From Macrosoma leucophasiata (Eukaryota > Arthropoda > Insecta > Lepidoptera > Hedylidae), in NCBI GenBank assembly GCA_036365455.1, contig JAWQUS010000016.1, positions 18,871,001 to 18,935,000 of the forward strand: 64,000 bases of DNA, read 5' to 3'. Each line of letters opens with the position of its first letter. Positions within the stretch are counted from its first letter, which is position 1. A model generated the notes under the pieces. The model searched no databases, had not been told where the DNA came from, and worked only from the letters and a program-made list of their open reading frames with translations. The translations under genes were made by a program, and so were the position numbers. Shown here piece by piece: positions 53,526 through 63,915 of this stretch.

Positions 53526-54219
53526 TTGGATCGTATAAAGGCTACTTTATAACGTCAGCGAATAACATGTAGCACGTGTTTTGGCAGGAATCTTGAAAGA
53601 GGCGTATATGGCTCTTATTTTATTTCATTTTCTAGGTGTATTTTTGAGTTATATTAAATAAAATTGGTGCCATTTTGTTTGATATAGGTTTATAACAGTT
53701 CCCGTGTATAGTGAAATAAAATAACAGTGCGAAAACACGGCCTTTCAGATTGCCTCCAAAACTTCATCGTATATGTTCTGGTAAAGTAGCCATCGCTTTA
53801 CTCGAATTACTGACTGTAACTCACTTGACCGACTTAATAAATAATTGACTGACTGACTAATACTATTTTTTACGCTGATTAAAATACGAATACAAAATAT
53901 CGTTTTACTTGACACAGGCAATAAGCATAACAGCAATGCCATAACTAATGCCCTGTAATTTCCGACACAGAGGCATAACACCTAATGCCCCAGGAGTGGC
54001 CAGGAGTGGCAGCGCATCTGCATTTTGACCGCTGGTCATTGTGTGGGTGTCTATAGGCTGCAGTCAACACTTACCATCAATGTGAACTGCATGCTTGTTT
54101 GCCACTTTTATTACATAGAAAAAAAAAACACGTAGCACGACGTAATCACGCTCACATCGGTGTTGTACCGCCGATACCATCTTTGTATCTGAACTCGTGT
54201 TGCCTGCATGAGTGAGGAA
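53526..54219 (+). repeat. Duplicated unit, copy 2 (filled site)
   Basis: Same unit as 53044-53175, interrupted after GTAGCACG by a 555-bp insertion and resuming ACGTAATCACGCTCACATCG. Confidence 0.9.
53577..54131 (+). mobile_element. Composite insertion: antisense family I joined to family B, 8-bp TSD
   Basis: GTAGCACG is duplicated (53569-53576, 54132-54139). The insert begins with family I in reverse (TTTTGGCAGGAATCTTGAAA to ATGCCATAAC) and continues with family B from TAATGCCCTGTAATTTCC to a poly-A tail (54118-54128). The empty paralogue at 53089 proves a single net insertion. Confidence 0.85.
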
Positions 54220-54255
54220 CAGAGGCTGCTTACTAAATATTGCTTGCGTAAAAAA

Positions 54256-54530
54256 GTTTGCTTCGGAGGGCACGTCCGTGCTTCGGAGGGCACGTTAAGC
54301 CGTCGGTCCCGGTTGCTATCGATGGATAGCAGTCGTTAAACCTTGTCGGAGGCCTAATGGGCGGTTTGAAAACATCCAACAGCGGGTTGGCCACTAACCC
54401 ACCCACCTCCACCAATCCGCATTGGAGCAGCGTGGTGGAGTAAGCTCCAGGCCTCCCCCCAAAAAAGGGGAGAGACTCGTGCCCAGCAGTGGGACGTATT
54501 ATGGGTTGCCATTATTATTATATATTATAA
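54256..54530 (+). mobile_element. Family G retroposon
   Basis: GTGCTTCGGAGGGCACGTTA to GGGTTGCCATTATTATTATA. The GCTTCGGAGGGCACGT phrase is duplicated at the 5' end. Confidence 0.9.
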
Positions 54531-54538
54531 AAAAGTTT

Positions 54539-54615
54539 GACGAGCCATTTGGTCCAGCGGTGTTTTTGACCGAGGCTCACGGGTTCGATCCCCGTACCAG
54601 GACTAATATTTGTAT
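54539..54615 (+). mobile_element. Family C SINE head
   Basis: GACGAGCCATTTGGTCCAGC with GGGTTCGATCCCCGT; body cut after ATATTTGTAT. Confidence 0.7.
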
Positions 54616-54684
54616 CATCATCACAAAAGCCGAATGACGTCCACTGCTGGACAAAACCTTCCTTAAAGACGGCTAGCTTCGTTT

Positions 54685-54984
54685 ACTGGTGGTAAAGCTC
54701 CAGTGGCGGAGCTCGCGGGCGAAGGCAACATCGCATTACCTAATATACTTGCCACTAAATGGTAGTGTTCAGCACTATCGTGTTCCGGTCAGGTAGTATT
54801 GTACGGCCCTGTAATTTCAGGCACAGAGGCCATAACACCTTAGGCCTCAGGAGTGGCAGCGCATCTGCATTTTGACCTCTGGTCATTGTGTGGGTGTCTA
54901 TAGGCTGCAGTCATCACTTAACATCAATGTGAACTGCATGCTTGTTTGCCACTTTTATTACATAAAAAAAAAAAAAAAAAAAAA
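54685..54984 (+). mobile_element. Family B, full length with long poly-A
   Basis: ACTGGTGGTAAAGCTCCAG to TTATTACAT and about 20 A. Directly followed by TCTACTACCAGTAA, the 5' end of an opposite family B copy. Confidence 0.95.
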
Positions 54985-55422
54985 CTCTACTACCAGTAAA
55001 TAATTTCTCCTATATAGATTGAAGTGGTCTACAAATCACATTTTATTATTATCCAAAAAGTCGAAAGTTAATGAAGAGGCACCAACCATTAAAAAGAAAA
55101 TAAACGTGTCAAAATTTACGAATAGTTTCAATCAATCATATAAAATATTCTTAAGATCCGGCTATTAATAATATCATGATTTATTAATAGTCGGATTTAT
55201 TAGACGTTAAAACGTTTTGAAACAGGTGTTTATTGAATAAATTAGATTCAAATGCCTGGTAACATGGTAATTACTGCTAATGGGACTAATAAATCTTTTT
55301 AATATTGCTTTATAACAATATCTTATAAATAATATCTTTTAAATAGATGCTGTGTATTGCAAACGACGATAAAAAAGAAAGGTATAATTCGCCGAAGTCT
55401 TTGTAAGTGCCTCGTGGACTTA
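54985..55422. other. AT-rich; hairpin
   Basis: ATCCGGCTATTAATAA (55156-55171) faces TTATTAATAGTCGGAT (55181-55196). No gene. Confidence 0.6.
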
Positions 55423-55883
55423 TTACACGGCACGGTATTCAGGGTGCTATAGCAAGAGTCAAGGTAGTGTTATAACATTTAGGAAGTTAGGGCCCTAATT
55501 AGGGCGACCGGAGCGGTTCGGTCAGCCTAACTCCCTAACTACACACAGTACAAATATAATTATGAACAGTATGGAAACTACGTACAAAACGTTCAAAACG
55601 GCAAACTCACACAAACATGCGCATCGACGCTCGAGTAGCGAATGACCTGAGTCAGCTCCGAAGCTGCAGCACCGCGAGAATCGCTTAGGGGCCTCGTTGA
55701 TGCGCATGTTTGTGTGATTGCGCCGTTTCAACGTTTTGTACCTAGTTAACATACTGTTCATATTTGTACTGTGACTGAGTTAGGGCCCTGTCGACCGGAT
55801 AGTATAATAAACGGCAACCCGGCGCGAGGCCACGCCCACCCTTTCTGCCGGACCCTGAATACCGTGTCGTGTAATAGCCTTTT
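55423..55883. mobile_element. Nested foldback MITE
   Basis: Outer termini TTACACGGCACGGTATTCAG and complement match the MITE at 38431. An inner ~200-bp foldback (GAACAGTATG..., 55563-55762) with CACACAAACATGCGCATC arms sits inside. Confidence 0.75.
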
Positions 55884-56011
55884 TCACCAAAGACGTTTTA
55901 TTCATAGACGCGTGTTACCAAGTCTTGCAGTCCGCCAAGAAGTCGGGAAAGATATAATACGCCAAATCTGGGAGCCGATCGCCACACTCTATTGCTTTCG
56001 TTTATGACGTT

Positions 56012-56116
56012 ATCTTGTCAGTTTCGTACCGCCTATTAAACATTTTGCTCGTAAGTATGTACCTGCGAACGAAAACGCTTCCAGGCAAAAGTTAGGCGGT
56101 ACGAAACTGACAAGAT
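56012..56116. repeat. Foldback with 23-bp perfect arms
   Basis: ATCTTGTCAGTTTCGTACCG(CCT) at 56012-56034 and its complement at 56094-56116. Confidence 0.9.
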
Positions 56117-56471
56117 GATGACAAAATCAAAAGCTAAACGAAAACATTGGAGATAGGCGGTCGGCCCCCTAATTAAAAAAAAATAATAACAATTTTCTCA
56201 GACTATCCAAATTATAATATTTACGTCTATATAAAAGTGAAATATCCAGTTCTTTGCAGATGCAGTAAGTACTTACCTATCTTTTTACAATGTTTAATAA
56301 GTGCAGGAGAATATGTTACTTAATTATTCATTATTATTTTAAATGAATGGTTATTCCACTTTTGTAACAATTGCAGGTACATTATTAGGTAAAGACATAT
56401 ATATTATATACTAGCTGTGCTTGCGACTTCGTATTCGCAAAAAACATTTTTCGCATTTTTGTAACATTTTT
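56117..56471. other. No recognised gene
   Basis: AT-rich; a short R-type head, ACTAGCTGTGCTTGCGACTTC, at 56411. Confidence 0.45.
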
Positions 56472-57397
56472 TATTCAAATCATTCAGATCACAAAAAAAC
56501 TGTTTTGAAAAATCGATTTTAAAATAGATCTCTTTAAAGTCGATTTTTCGACAATCTCTGATTGTACAAAAAATAATGAAAATCGCTTAAAAAGTATTAA
56601 CATTTTAACAATGTACGCATTATTATGAGTAACAGCGGCCTCCGACGTGGAGAAAGAAATCATTTGCTCCATACGTTTTGTTGCGCAGTGATGAACATAT
56701 CTATCCTACTTGAAGCGACGGGTTATATAGTCTTCCTCGATAAATGAGCTAACTACGCAATACATTTTTATTTTCAATTCGAATCAGTAGTAAAATATTA
56801 ACATTGATTTCAGCGTCTTAGATAAGCTGAAAAAATAGTCAATGAGAACTATATGTTTGTTTGACACTCATGAAAAAAAATACAAGAGCTTAAGGCACGC
56901 TTAAATGCATTACGCATTTGAAATTTTATATTAATTTATACGAGAGCCAACAACTCATACCAGTCCTGTTGTAGCATCTCTTAGATCGTCCGATAACAAA
57001 ACGATGCAATCCGATAAATAGAGATGTCCACATCCGTTAAAATAAATATCGGTACAGTGTACCTGGTACAGTGAGTACACTGTACAACAGTGTAACAACT
57101 TCTGTATCGGCGCCAGTTCTATGTAGCCGCCGGTACAAAGATAGGTACAAAGACAGCGTAAAAAATTTAATTCCGCATACAAAATGTTCATCTCTGCACA
57201 ACAAAATGGAGCAAATGATTTCTTTCTCCACGTCGGAGGCTGCTGTTACTCATAATAATGCGTACATTGTTAAAATGTTAATACGTTTTAAGCGATTTTC
57301 ATTATTTTTTGTACAATCAGAGATTGTCGAAAAATCGAGATCTCTTTTAAAACCGATTTTTCAAAACAGTTTTTTTGTGATCTGAATGATTTGAATA
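56472..57397. repeat. Inverted repeats, ~215-bp arms, 485-bp spacer
   Basis: 56472-56698 and 57184-57397 are inverted copies with scattered differences. Each arm carries the same ATG frame pointing outward (MEQMISFSTSEAAVTHNNAY...), 58-62 codons. A repeat-borne frame; not annotated as a gene. Confidence 0.8.
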
Positions 57398-57660
57398 TCA
57401 TAATGAACTATCGGTTTTTGAAATATCAATACCGTTCCCATCACTATCGATGAAACATACAACATTCACTACATGTGTACCAGTTTTACTGGCAATTAAT
57501 TAATTCTATTGATTCCATATGAATTGAGCTTGTCTGTTTCATTTAAACGTTGTAAGGCAGGAAACTGACTGTCCTTTAGCTAATAAAGCAAATTAAGTGT
57601 GTTCTTTTAGTTTTTTTATTGTACTTTGTTTTCTTCGTTAATTTGAAAAAAAAAGAGAGA

Positions 57661-57930
57661 TTTTTCTTTCATGTTATAAATTAACATGCAGTTTACATTG
57701 ATATTGTATTGACTGCAGCCTATAGACACCCATATAATGACCAGAGGTCAAAATGCAGATGCGTTGCTACTCCTAAGGTGTTATGCCGCTAATTGCCGGA
57801 AATTACAGGGCCGTACATTACCACCTGACCGGAACACGATAGTACTGAACACTACCATTTGGCGGCAAGTATATTAGGTAATGCGGTGGTGCCTACCCGT
57901 GAGCTCCGTCACTGGAGCTCTACTACCAGT
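57661..57930 (-). mobile_element. Family B
   Basis: Complement, near full length, with decayed tail CTTTCATGTTATAAATTAAC. Confidence 0.9.
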
Positions 57931-57942
57931 AAACTGACTGTA

Positions 57943-58329
57943 TTATGTAACGAAGGTGGAAAAAGATATTTCACATAGATGTTAAGTGATAACTGCTGCA
58001 GCTATATATAAAAATCAGATGTAGCCAAAATGCAGAAACGTTGCGACCCCTGAGACCTAAGTACTTAAGTTGTTTTATCTGTGTGATAGTTATTACGGGG
58101 CCATACATTACCATTTAACTGGAAAACGATAGTGCTGAACACTACCATTGGCGGAAGACACAATATCTAATGTATGGCCCCGTAATAACTATCACAGAGA
58201 TGTAACAACTTAGGTCTGCATTTTGACCTCTGATTTTTGAGTAGATGTCTATAGGCTGCATGTCTATACCTTCCTTACATAAAAAAAGATAGATTAAGCA
58301 ATTCGGTAGAGCCTACGCCCTCGAGTTCC
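57943..58329. mobile_element. Inverted pair of old family B copies
   Basis: Reverse copy 57943-58157, forward copy 58171-58288, then a reverse 5' piece 58296-58329 (GTAGAGCCTACGCCCTCGAG). All are diverged. Confidence 0.7.
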
Positions 58330-58826
58330 TTTTTTTTTACGGAAAATGCGTTACGCGGAATATCAGTGATTCTTAGCTCAGCAAACAGATGAATTATGAT
58401 CATATAAAAAATTTAATATATCATCTGTAAAATAAAAAATAAAACCAACTCCACCCTAACAATGTTAGCTGGATAATAAACAATGTGCAGGGACCATAAC
58501 AATTGCAATATATCCGCGCACAGCTGTCAGTGCGCAAGTGGCTTTATTTGTTTATTAAAAACAAACTGCTTCCGATAACCTGTGGGACGATTGTTGAGAC
58601 ACACTGGCTGTAGGTTGGGCGAACTAAATACTTTAATATTTTTAATGTCTCACTTATGCAGATGTTACCATTTCCGAAAGGATGGCAATAAGTAGGCATA
58701 TAGGTTTTTTACGTCATGGTGGTAGAAAACAATTGCATGGTCCCGAAATAACTTTAACGTAGCCTTAAATGCTTACATTTAAAAGGCTATGTATACAGTT
58801 TGCATCGTATAAAATAAGATTCTACA
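58330..58826. other. No recognised feature
   Basis: AT-rich; no gene or shared repeat. Confidence 0.4.
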
Positions 58827-59075
58827 GTTTTTTCTTTACGTAACAAAGGTAGGTGGCAAATTAGCATGCAGGTCGCATGGATGTTAAGTGATGACTGCAG
58901 CCTATACAAATAAATATATCTTCACAAAAACCAGACGTCAAAATGCAGACTAGTTCCCATCCCTTTTTTTATGTAATGAAAGTGGCAAACAAGCATGCAG
59001 TTCACATTGATGTAAAGTGATGACTGCAGCCTACCCCTGACACCTTAGTTGTCTTTGTAATAGTTATGACGGGGC
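58827..59075 (-). mobile_element. Two tandem partial family B copies
   Basis: Tails at 58827 and 58965, both in complement; each has GCAT and GATGACTGCAGCC blocks. Confidence 0.75.
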
Positions 59076-59581
59076 CACACAAGTGAATTTACCATAGATA
59101 ACTAATGATTACGAAGCTTTTAGTTATTTTTAAATTTTTGTTTATTTAAAAAGAAACATTACATTTTAATATAGAGGAGTAAAAGACTATAGAACTAAAA
59201 TAATAACTTTCTTCTTATTACATAGTAATCGGCAATCAACAATTATTCATTTTTGGAATTCTTTAAGTTCGCCCTTCTTAAGTGCAGTGTGTATCACAAC
59301 ACAATCTCAACAGATCTATTGCCGTAAGTTATTTATTAATATTAGAATGGTGATTCGGATTCGCGTGTCCCGAGGTTCGATTCCCGGCTCGGACAAATTA
59401 CAGCTTCTACCTCTATGTCCATTTGTAGCCGGCTACTAACTCACAAATAATTAATAAACGGAGCATGGTTAATGAAAACACTAATAGAATGGCTACATCG
59501 CAGACTATTTCATGATGTAACTGGTTTTTTGACAAATGGGATCGTTATATCGATGTGTTTTGGCTTATGGATGTAGTTTAC
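59076..59581. other. Unrecognised; tRNA-like T arm
   Basis: CCGAGGTTCGATTCCCGGCTCGG at 59372 is a T arm/B box of another SINE head fragment. Otherwise AT-rich. Confidence 0.5.
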
Positions 59582-59942
59582 TTTTTTTTCTTATGTAATG
59601 GAAATGGTAAACAAGCATGCCACTCACATTGATGTTAAGTGATGACTGCAGCCTATAGACACCCACACAAAGACCAAGGTCAAAATGCAGATGCGTTACC
59701 ACTCCTGAGGCCTAAGGTGTTATTTATTTATTTAAACTTTAATGCACCTAGTACATAAGGCGGACTTAATCCCATAGGGCATTCTCTACCAGTCAACCTT
59801 GTGCCTCTGTGCCGGAAATTACAGGGCCATACTTTACCACCTGAACACGACAGTGCTGAACACTACCATTTAGTGGCAAGTATATTAGGTAATGCGGTGG
59901 TGCCTACGCCCGCGAGCTCCGTCACTGGAGCTCTACCACCAG
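59582..59942 (-). mobile_element. Family B interrupted by a LINE tail
   Basis: Complement, full length apart from an 80-bp insert at 59721-59800. Confidence 0.95.
59721..59800 (-). mobile_element. LINE 3'-terminal fragment nested in family B
   Basis: TTTATTTATTTAAACTTTAATG and GGCGGACTTAATCCC match the 3' end of the LINE at 23110-23190. An extremely 5'-truncated insertion. Confidence 0.9.
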
Positions 59943-60067
59943 AGAAATGATGAGGGATTCTGATGAGGTCAGGGCATCGACAGATTTTATTGAAGTAAAG
60001 TGTGAACTGACAAGCGTGTCTTATACTATGATATGTGAGGTTATTAAAGCTAATTTTTAGTAGTCAA

Positions 60068-60580
60068 TATTTAAAAAAAACCGGACAAGTGCGAGTTCGA
60101 CTCGCGTGGTGAGGGTTCCAGTAGTTTTCCAGTAATCTATAGGCAAATAACTATTTTCCGTATTTTTTTTTAAATTTTAAGTGCATTAGTTTCGGAGATA
60201 AGGGGGGGGGGAGGAATGGTCAATTATCGTCGTTTTTCTTAAATAACTTCAAATTTGTTTATGCAAAAATTATTAAAAATGTATATTTGGGATGCTGACA
60301 ACAACCTCTTTTATTTGATATGTCACACGACACAGTTTACGATTTTTTTTTTTAATTTTCTGATTTCCCCCCGAAAGTGGCCCTCCTGTTTAATATTTAT
60401 TATTTTACTTGACGTGTTCATCTTTGGGTTACCAATTTACATATGTTCATCAAATTTCAACTCCATCGGTCAAGTAGTTTCGGAGCAAATTGGCTGTGAC
60501 AGATGGACAGACAGACAGACGCACGAGTGATCCTATAAGGGTTCCTTTTTTCCTTTTAAGGTACGGAACCCTAAAAAAAG
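60068..60580 (+). mobile_element. Family D element
   Basis: AACCGGACAAGTGCGAGTTC to GGTACGGAACCCTAAAAAAA; G-run at 60202-60210. Close to 37262-37917 with one internal deletion near the left end. Confidence 0.85.
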
Positions 60581-61109
60581 CCAAGTTTTTGGAAAAAGTC
60601 GGATTGTTAGTACTGTTAGTAGAGCATTAATAACTGAGTTTGAGGTATCGCCAAATGTGTTGCTAAACTCGAGAACGGTTAGACCGATATTATTAATTCT
60701 GACTGTCGACGGTTTTTTAGGGTTCCCTAGTAAACAAGGAACCCATATAGTTTCGCCATGTCCGCCTGTCTGTCTGTCTGTCTGTCCGTTCGCGGTTTAG
60801 CGCAAAAACTGTTGGTACTAGAGACTTGAAATTTGGTACAAAGTGGTAGAATAAAAACGTAATGTCCCCTACTTGTAACGCTCGGATATTTTTTTTTATT
60901 TTCGATTTCCATATAGTGTAAAGTATCGTTAGATAGATCTTTTAAAAATATTATTTGCGTCCGAACATCATTTTTCGATTTAGTTAAATGTTCGTGACTT
61001 ATTGAGCTTTAAAGTGCAAATTTTCGTTAGACTCAAGTGTCCCCCCCCCTACAGACTATATGGTTGTTGTTAGAAATTCAAACGTTACGGCAATAGTAGC
61101 TACATAATA

Positions 61110-62392
61110 GGTTGGGGAAAAAGTCAAAGTAAAAGCATTATAGTATGTATGAACTTGTAATAAAATCTCTTTGGCTGTAGTATTTGTATCTGGCTGGTTT
61201 TGGTATCATTGAAAGTTAAAATTTTAAAGAACATAATTCCAAATTCAAATTAGGCAAATGTGTGATTTTCATTTGTTTTTCGTACTGTCAAGATGAGTGA
61301 ATCTAATGAAGAAATTCGATACATTTTAAAATTTTACTACAAAAAAGGTAAAAATGCAACGCAAGCCGCGAAAAAAAATTGCGATGTTTATGGACCTAGT
61401 GCAGTGTCTGTGAGAGTAGCACCAATTTGGTTTAAGCGTTTTCAATCCGGAAATTTTGATGTCAAAGATGCACCTCGCTCTGGTCGCCCTATTACGGATA
61501 AAATGAATGCCATTTGTGAAAAAGTGGAGCAAGATCGACATATCAGTAGTTACGACGTAGCTGAAGAACTGAGAATTGATCACAAAACGGTTTTGGCGCA
61601 TTTGGAAAAAGCTGGGTACAAAAAAAAGCTCGATATTTGGGTACCTCACGAGCTCACTGAAAGAAACCTAATGAACCGTGTACTCATTTGTGATTCTTTA
61701 TTACGACGTAATGAAACCGAATCATTTTTGAAGAAGCTGATAACTGGTGATGAAAAATGGATCACGTACGACAAGAACGTGCGAAAAAGGTCGTGGTCAA
61801 AGGCCGGTCAGGCTTCACAGACTGTGGCGAAACCTGGGTTAACTCGCAATAAGGTGATGTTGTGTGTGTGGTGGGATTGGAAGGGCATTATTCATTATGA
61901 GCTATTACCACCAGGCAGGACTATCGATTCTGTACTCTACTGCGAACATCTGATGAGATCAAAGCAAGAAGTTGAGAGAAAGCGGCCGGAATTGATCAAC
62001 AGAAGGGGTGTGGTGTTTCATCATGATAACGCTAGACCTCACACATCTATAGCCACTCAGCAAAAATTAAGAGAGTTTGGCTGGGAGGTGTTAATGCATC
62101 TGCCGTATAGTCCTGACCTTGCACCTTCAGATTTCCACCTGTTTCGGTCTCTTCAGAATTCTTTATGCAATGTTAGGTTAACATCACGAGAGGACTGCCA
62201 AATCCACTTGTCGCGGTATTTTGATGAGAAGTCCCAAAATTTTTATAACAATGGGATCATGTCCCTACCTACAAGATGGCAAAAGGTTATCGAACAAAAT
62301 GGTACATACATACCTTAGTTAAATTTAAATAAACTATATTAAAAAATGTTTTGAATTATCTTAAAAAATGCGAAGAAACTTTTTCCCCAACC
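61110..62392 (+). mobile_element. mariner element
   Basis: Starts GGTTGGGGAAAAAGT and ends with its complement, flanked by TA (61108-61109, 62393-62394). The terminal match is perfect for 15 bp, then the left end diverges. Length 1283 bp, typical of full-length mariner. AATAAA at 62328 follows the transposase stop. Confidence 0.95.
61293..62318 (+). CDS. mariner transposase, intact frame
   Basis: 341 codons from ATG to TAG, close to the usual ~345 for the family. The enzyme cuts and inserts its own element at TA sites. Seen, in order: N-terminal helix-turn-helix region (about 1-55), linker SGRPITD (63-69), second helix-turn-helix (about 75-110), WVPHEL (116-121), then the DDE-type catalytic core with aspartates in TGDEKW (D153), HHDNARPHT (D245) and YSPDLAPSD (D280). 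Exactly 34 residues separate the last two, the D,D34D signature. The end, RWQKVIEQNGTYI, is family-typical. No stop or frameshift, so activity is possible but unproven; the diverged left terminal repeat may limit this copy's own mobility. Not a host gene. Confidence 0.95.
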   Translation: MSESNEEIRYILKFYYKKGKNATQAAKKNCDVYGPSAVSVRVAPIWFKRFQSGNFDVKDAPRSGRPITDKMNAICEKVEQDRHISSYDVAEELRIDHKTVLAHLEKAGYKKKLDIWVPHELTERNLMNRVLICDSLLRRNETESFLKKLITGDEKWITYDKNVRKRSWSKAGQASQTVAKPGLTRNKVMLCVWWDWKGIIHYELLPPGRTIDSVLYCEHLMRSKQEVERKRPELINRRGVVFHHDNARPHTSIATQQKLREFGWEVLMHLPYSPDLAPSDFHLFRSLQNSLCNVRLTSREDCQIHLSRYFDEKSQNFYNNGIMSLPTRWQKVIEQNGTYIP

Positions 62393-62605
62393 TAATATAA
62401 CGAAATTAAAAGGAAAACTATCATACTTAAGTTGGCCTAGCAGGTTTGCGAGTAATAGTCGACCAAATGTATTTTACTCGAAAATTTCGAACAACTCCAT
62501 AGAAAATATTTATTTATTTTTTTAATTACATCTCTTACTGTGTAACTACGGAACCCTACACTGCGCGTGGCCGGACACGCACTTGACCGGTTTTTTTAAG
62601 AAAAA

Positions 62606-62983
62606 AGCGCGAAAAGTATTAATTTTGTAATGTAATTTTATATCTCTTGTCATAACGGTCAGTCAATTATTGTTTTAAACAGATGAATAGGTAGGAATTA
62701 TTGATTGAAAATGAAATATATCTGTAACAACCAACATTAAACCGCGAACCCGCTAGTTAAAAATATGTTACTATATTGCATGCGGTTTTAATGCAGGTTT
62801 CGTGTACGTGCCGCATATTTACATGAACCACACACGCACTTGTTATGCAGTCGTGATTTTATTTGAATTATATAGGAAGAATACAGCGCGTGCCTCCTGA
62901 ATCAGTGTTTACATCACACTCGCACGATGTTGTTCACTTTTAATTGTTTACAATTTAATTGACTGTACTTTGAGGGTGAAGCG
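62606..62983. other. No recognised feature
   Basis: AT-rich spacer between family D and family G. Confidence 0.4.
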
Positions 62984-63345
62984 CGCATGGTTCCGCGGCT
63001 GGTGTAGATCGGTAGCGATCTACTCGGTTAAGCGAGCCGGGCGCGGTCGGGTGTGTGATGGGTGATCGCTAGTGGCAAATTAAAATGTTTCCGTTGCTTT
63101 CCGTGCTTCGAAGGGCACGTTAATTCGTCGGTCCCGGTTGTAATCGATATATAGCAGTCGTTAAACCTTGTCGAGGGCCTTATCGGCGGTTTGAAAACAT
63201 CCGACAACGGGTTGGCCACTACCCCTTATCTCCACCAGCCTGCATTTGAGCAGCGTGGTGGAGTAAGCTCTAGGCCTCCTCCCAAGAAGGGGAGAGACTC
63301 GTGCCCAGCAGAGGGACGTATCAAGGGTTGCCATTATTATTATTA
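62984..63345 (+). mobile_element. Family G retroposon, full length
   Basis: GCGCGCATGGTTCCGCGGCT to GGTTGCCATTATTATTATTA. Has the extra ATCTACTCGGTTAAGCGAGCC block also seen at 51180 but missing at 40.5 kb. Confidence 0.9.
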
Positions 63346-63840
63346 TGTCTCTCGTCAGGACGGGGTCCAATTTGAACCCCGGACCTTTATTATTATTAAA
63401 CTTTTGGGATGATATTCACAGACTACACTACGACTTTACTTTAATTTGGAGTAGAACTTACAATGTAGGTACCTATATTTTGTCTCAAAGACGTGTTAAA
63501 CTGTTATATTAATTTAAATAAAAAAAATCCGTTAATCACGCATACAAACTGTGAGAAAAGTTTCACCCTGAGTTGTTTCTTCAGAGCGACAATGAGAGAG
63601 TTTTTTTTTAATTGTGTCAAAATAGTAGAGGCTGGCAGGGCCTTGATGATTCTCCTATTGTTTAATATGTGAAAAAGCCGTATGTGAAATACTTATAACA
63701 TATGAAAACTAGCTTACGACTGTAGGTACGAGTATATGGCTGAATGCGATGATAGTCGTACAAAAAAAAAATTGTGTACCTGCCCTACACGTAAGAGGGG
63801 ATGCGAGTGGGGATGGGGGTACGTGTAATAGTCGACCAAC
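63346..63840. other. No recognised feature
   Basis: Nothing supported. Confidence 0.4.
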
Positions 63841-63908
63841 TTGTAAAATGTACTTCGAAACATGTTACCCTACATTGCGCGTGTCCTACATACTTAGCCG
63901 TTTTTTTA
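63841..63908 (-). mobile_element. Family D end fragment
   Basis: ACCCTACATTGCGCGTGTCC and CTTAGCCGTTTTTTTAT resemble the 62.55-kb end of family D. Confidence 0.5.
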
Positions 63909-63915
63909 TAATATA

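Larger units (their letters stand above)
60714..62605 (-). mobile_element. Family D element split by mariner
   Basis: TTTAGGGTTCCCTAGTAAAC with (CTGT)n at the left; after the mariner, GGAACCCTACACTGCGCGTG and GACACGCACTTGACCGGTTT at the right. Confidence 0.8.

Noticed and set aside
61293..62318. Host SETMAR-like gene
   Set aside because: No SET domain or introns. Bounded by TIRs and TA, so a plain mariner transposase.
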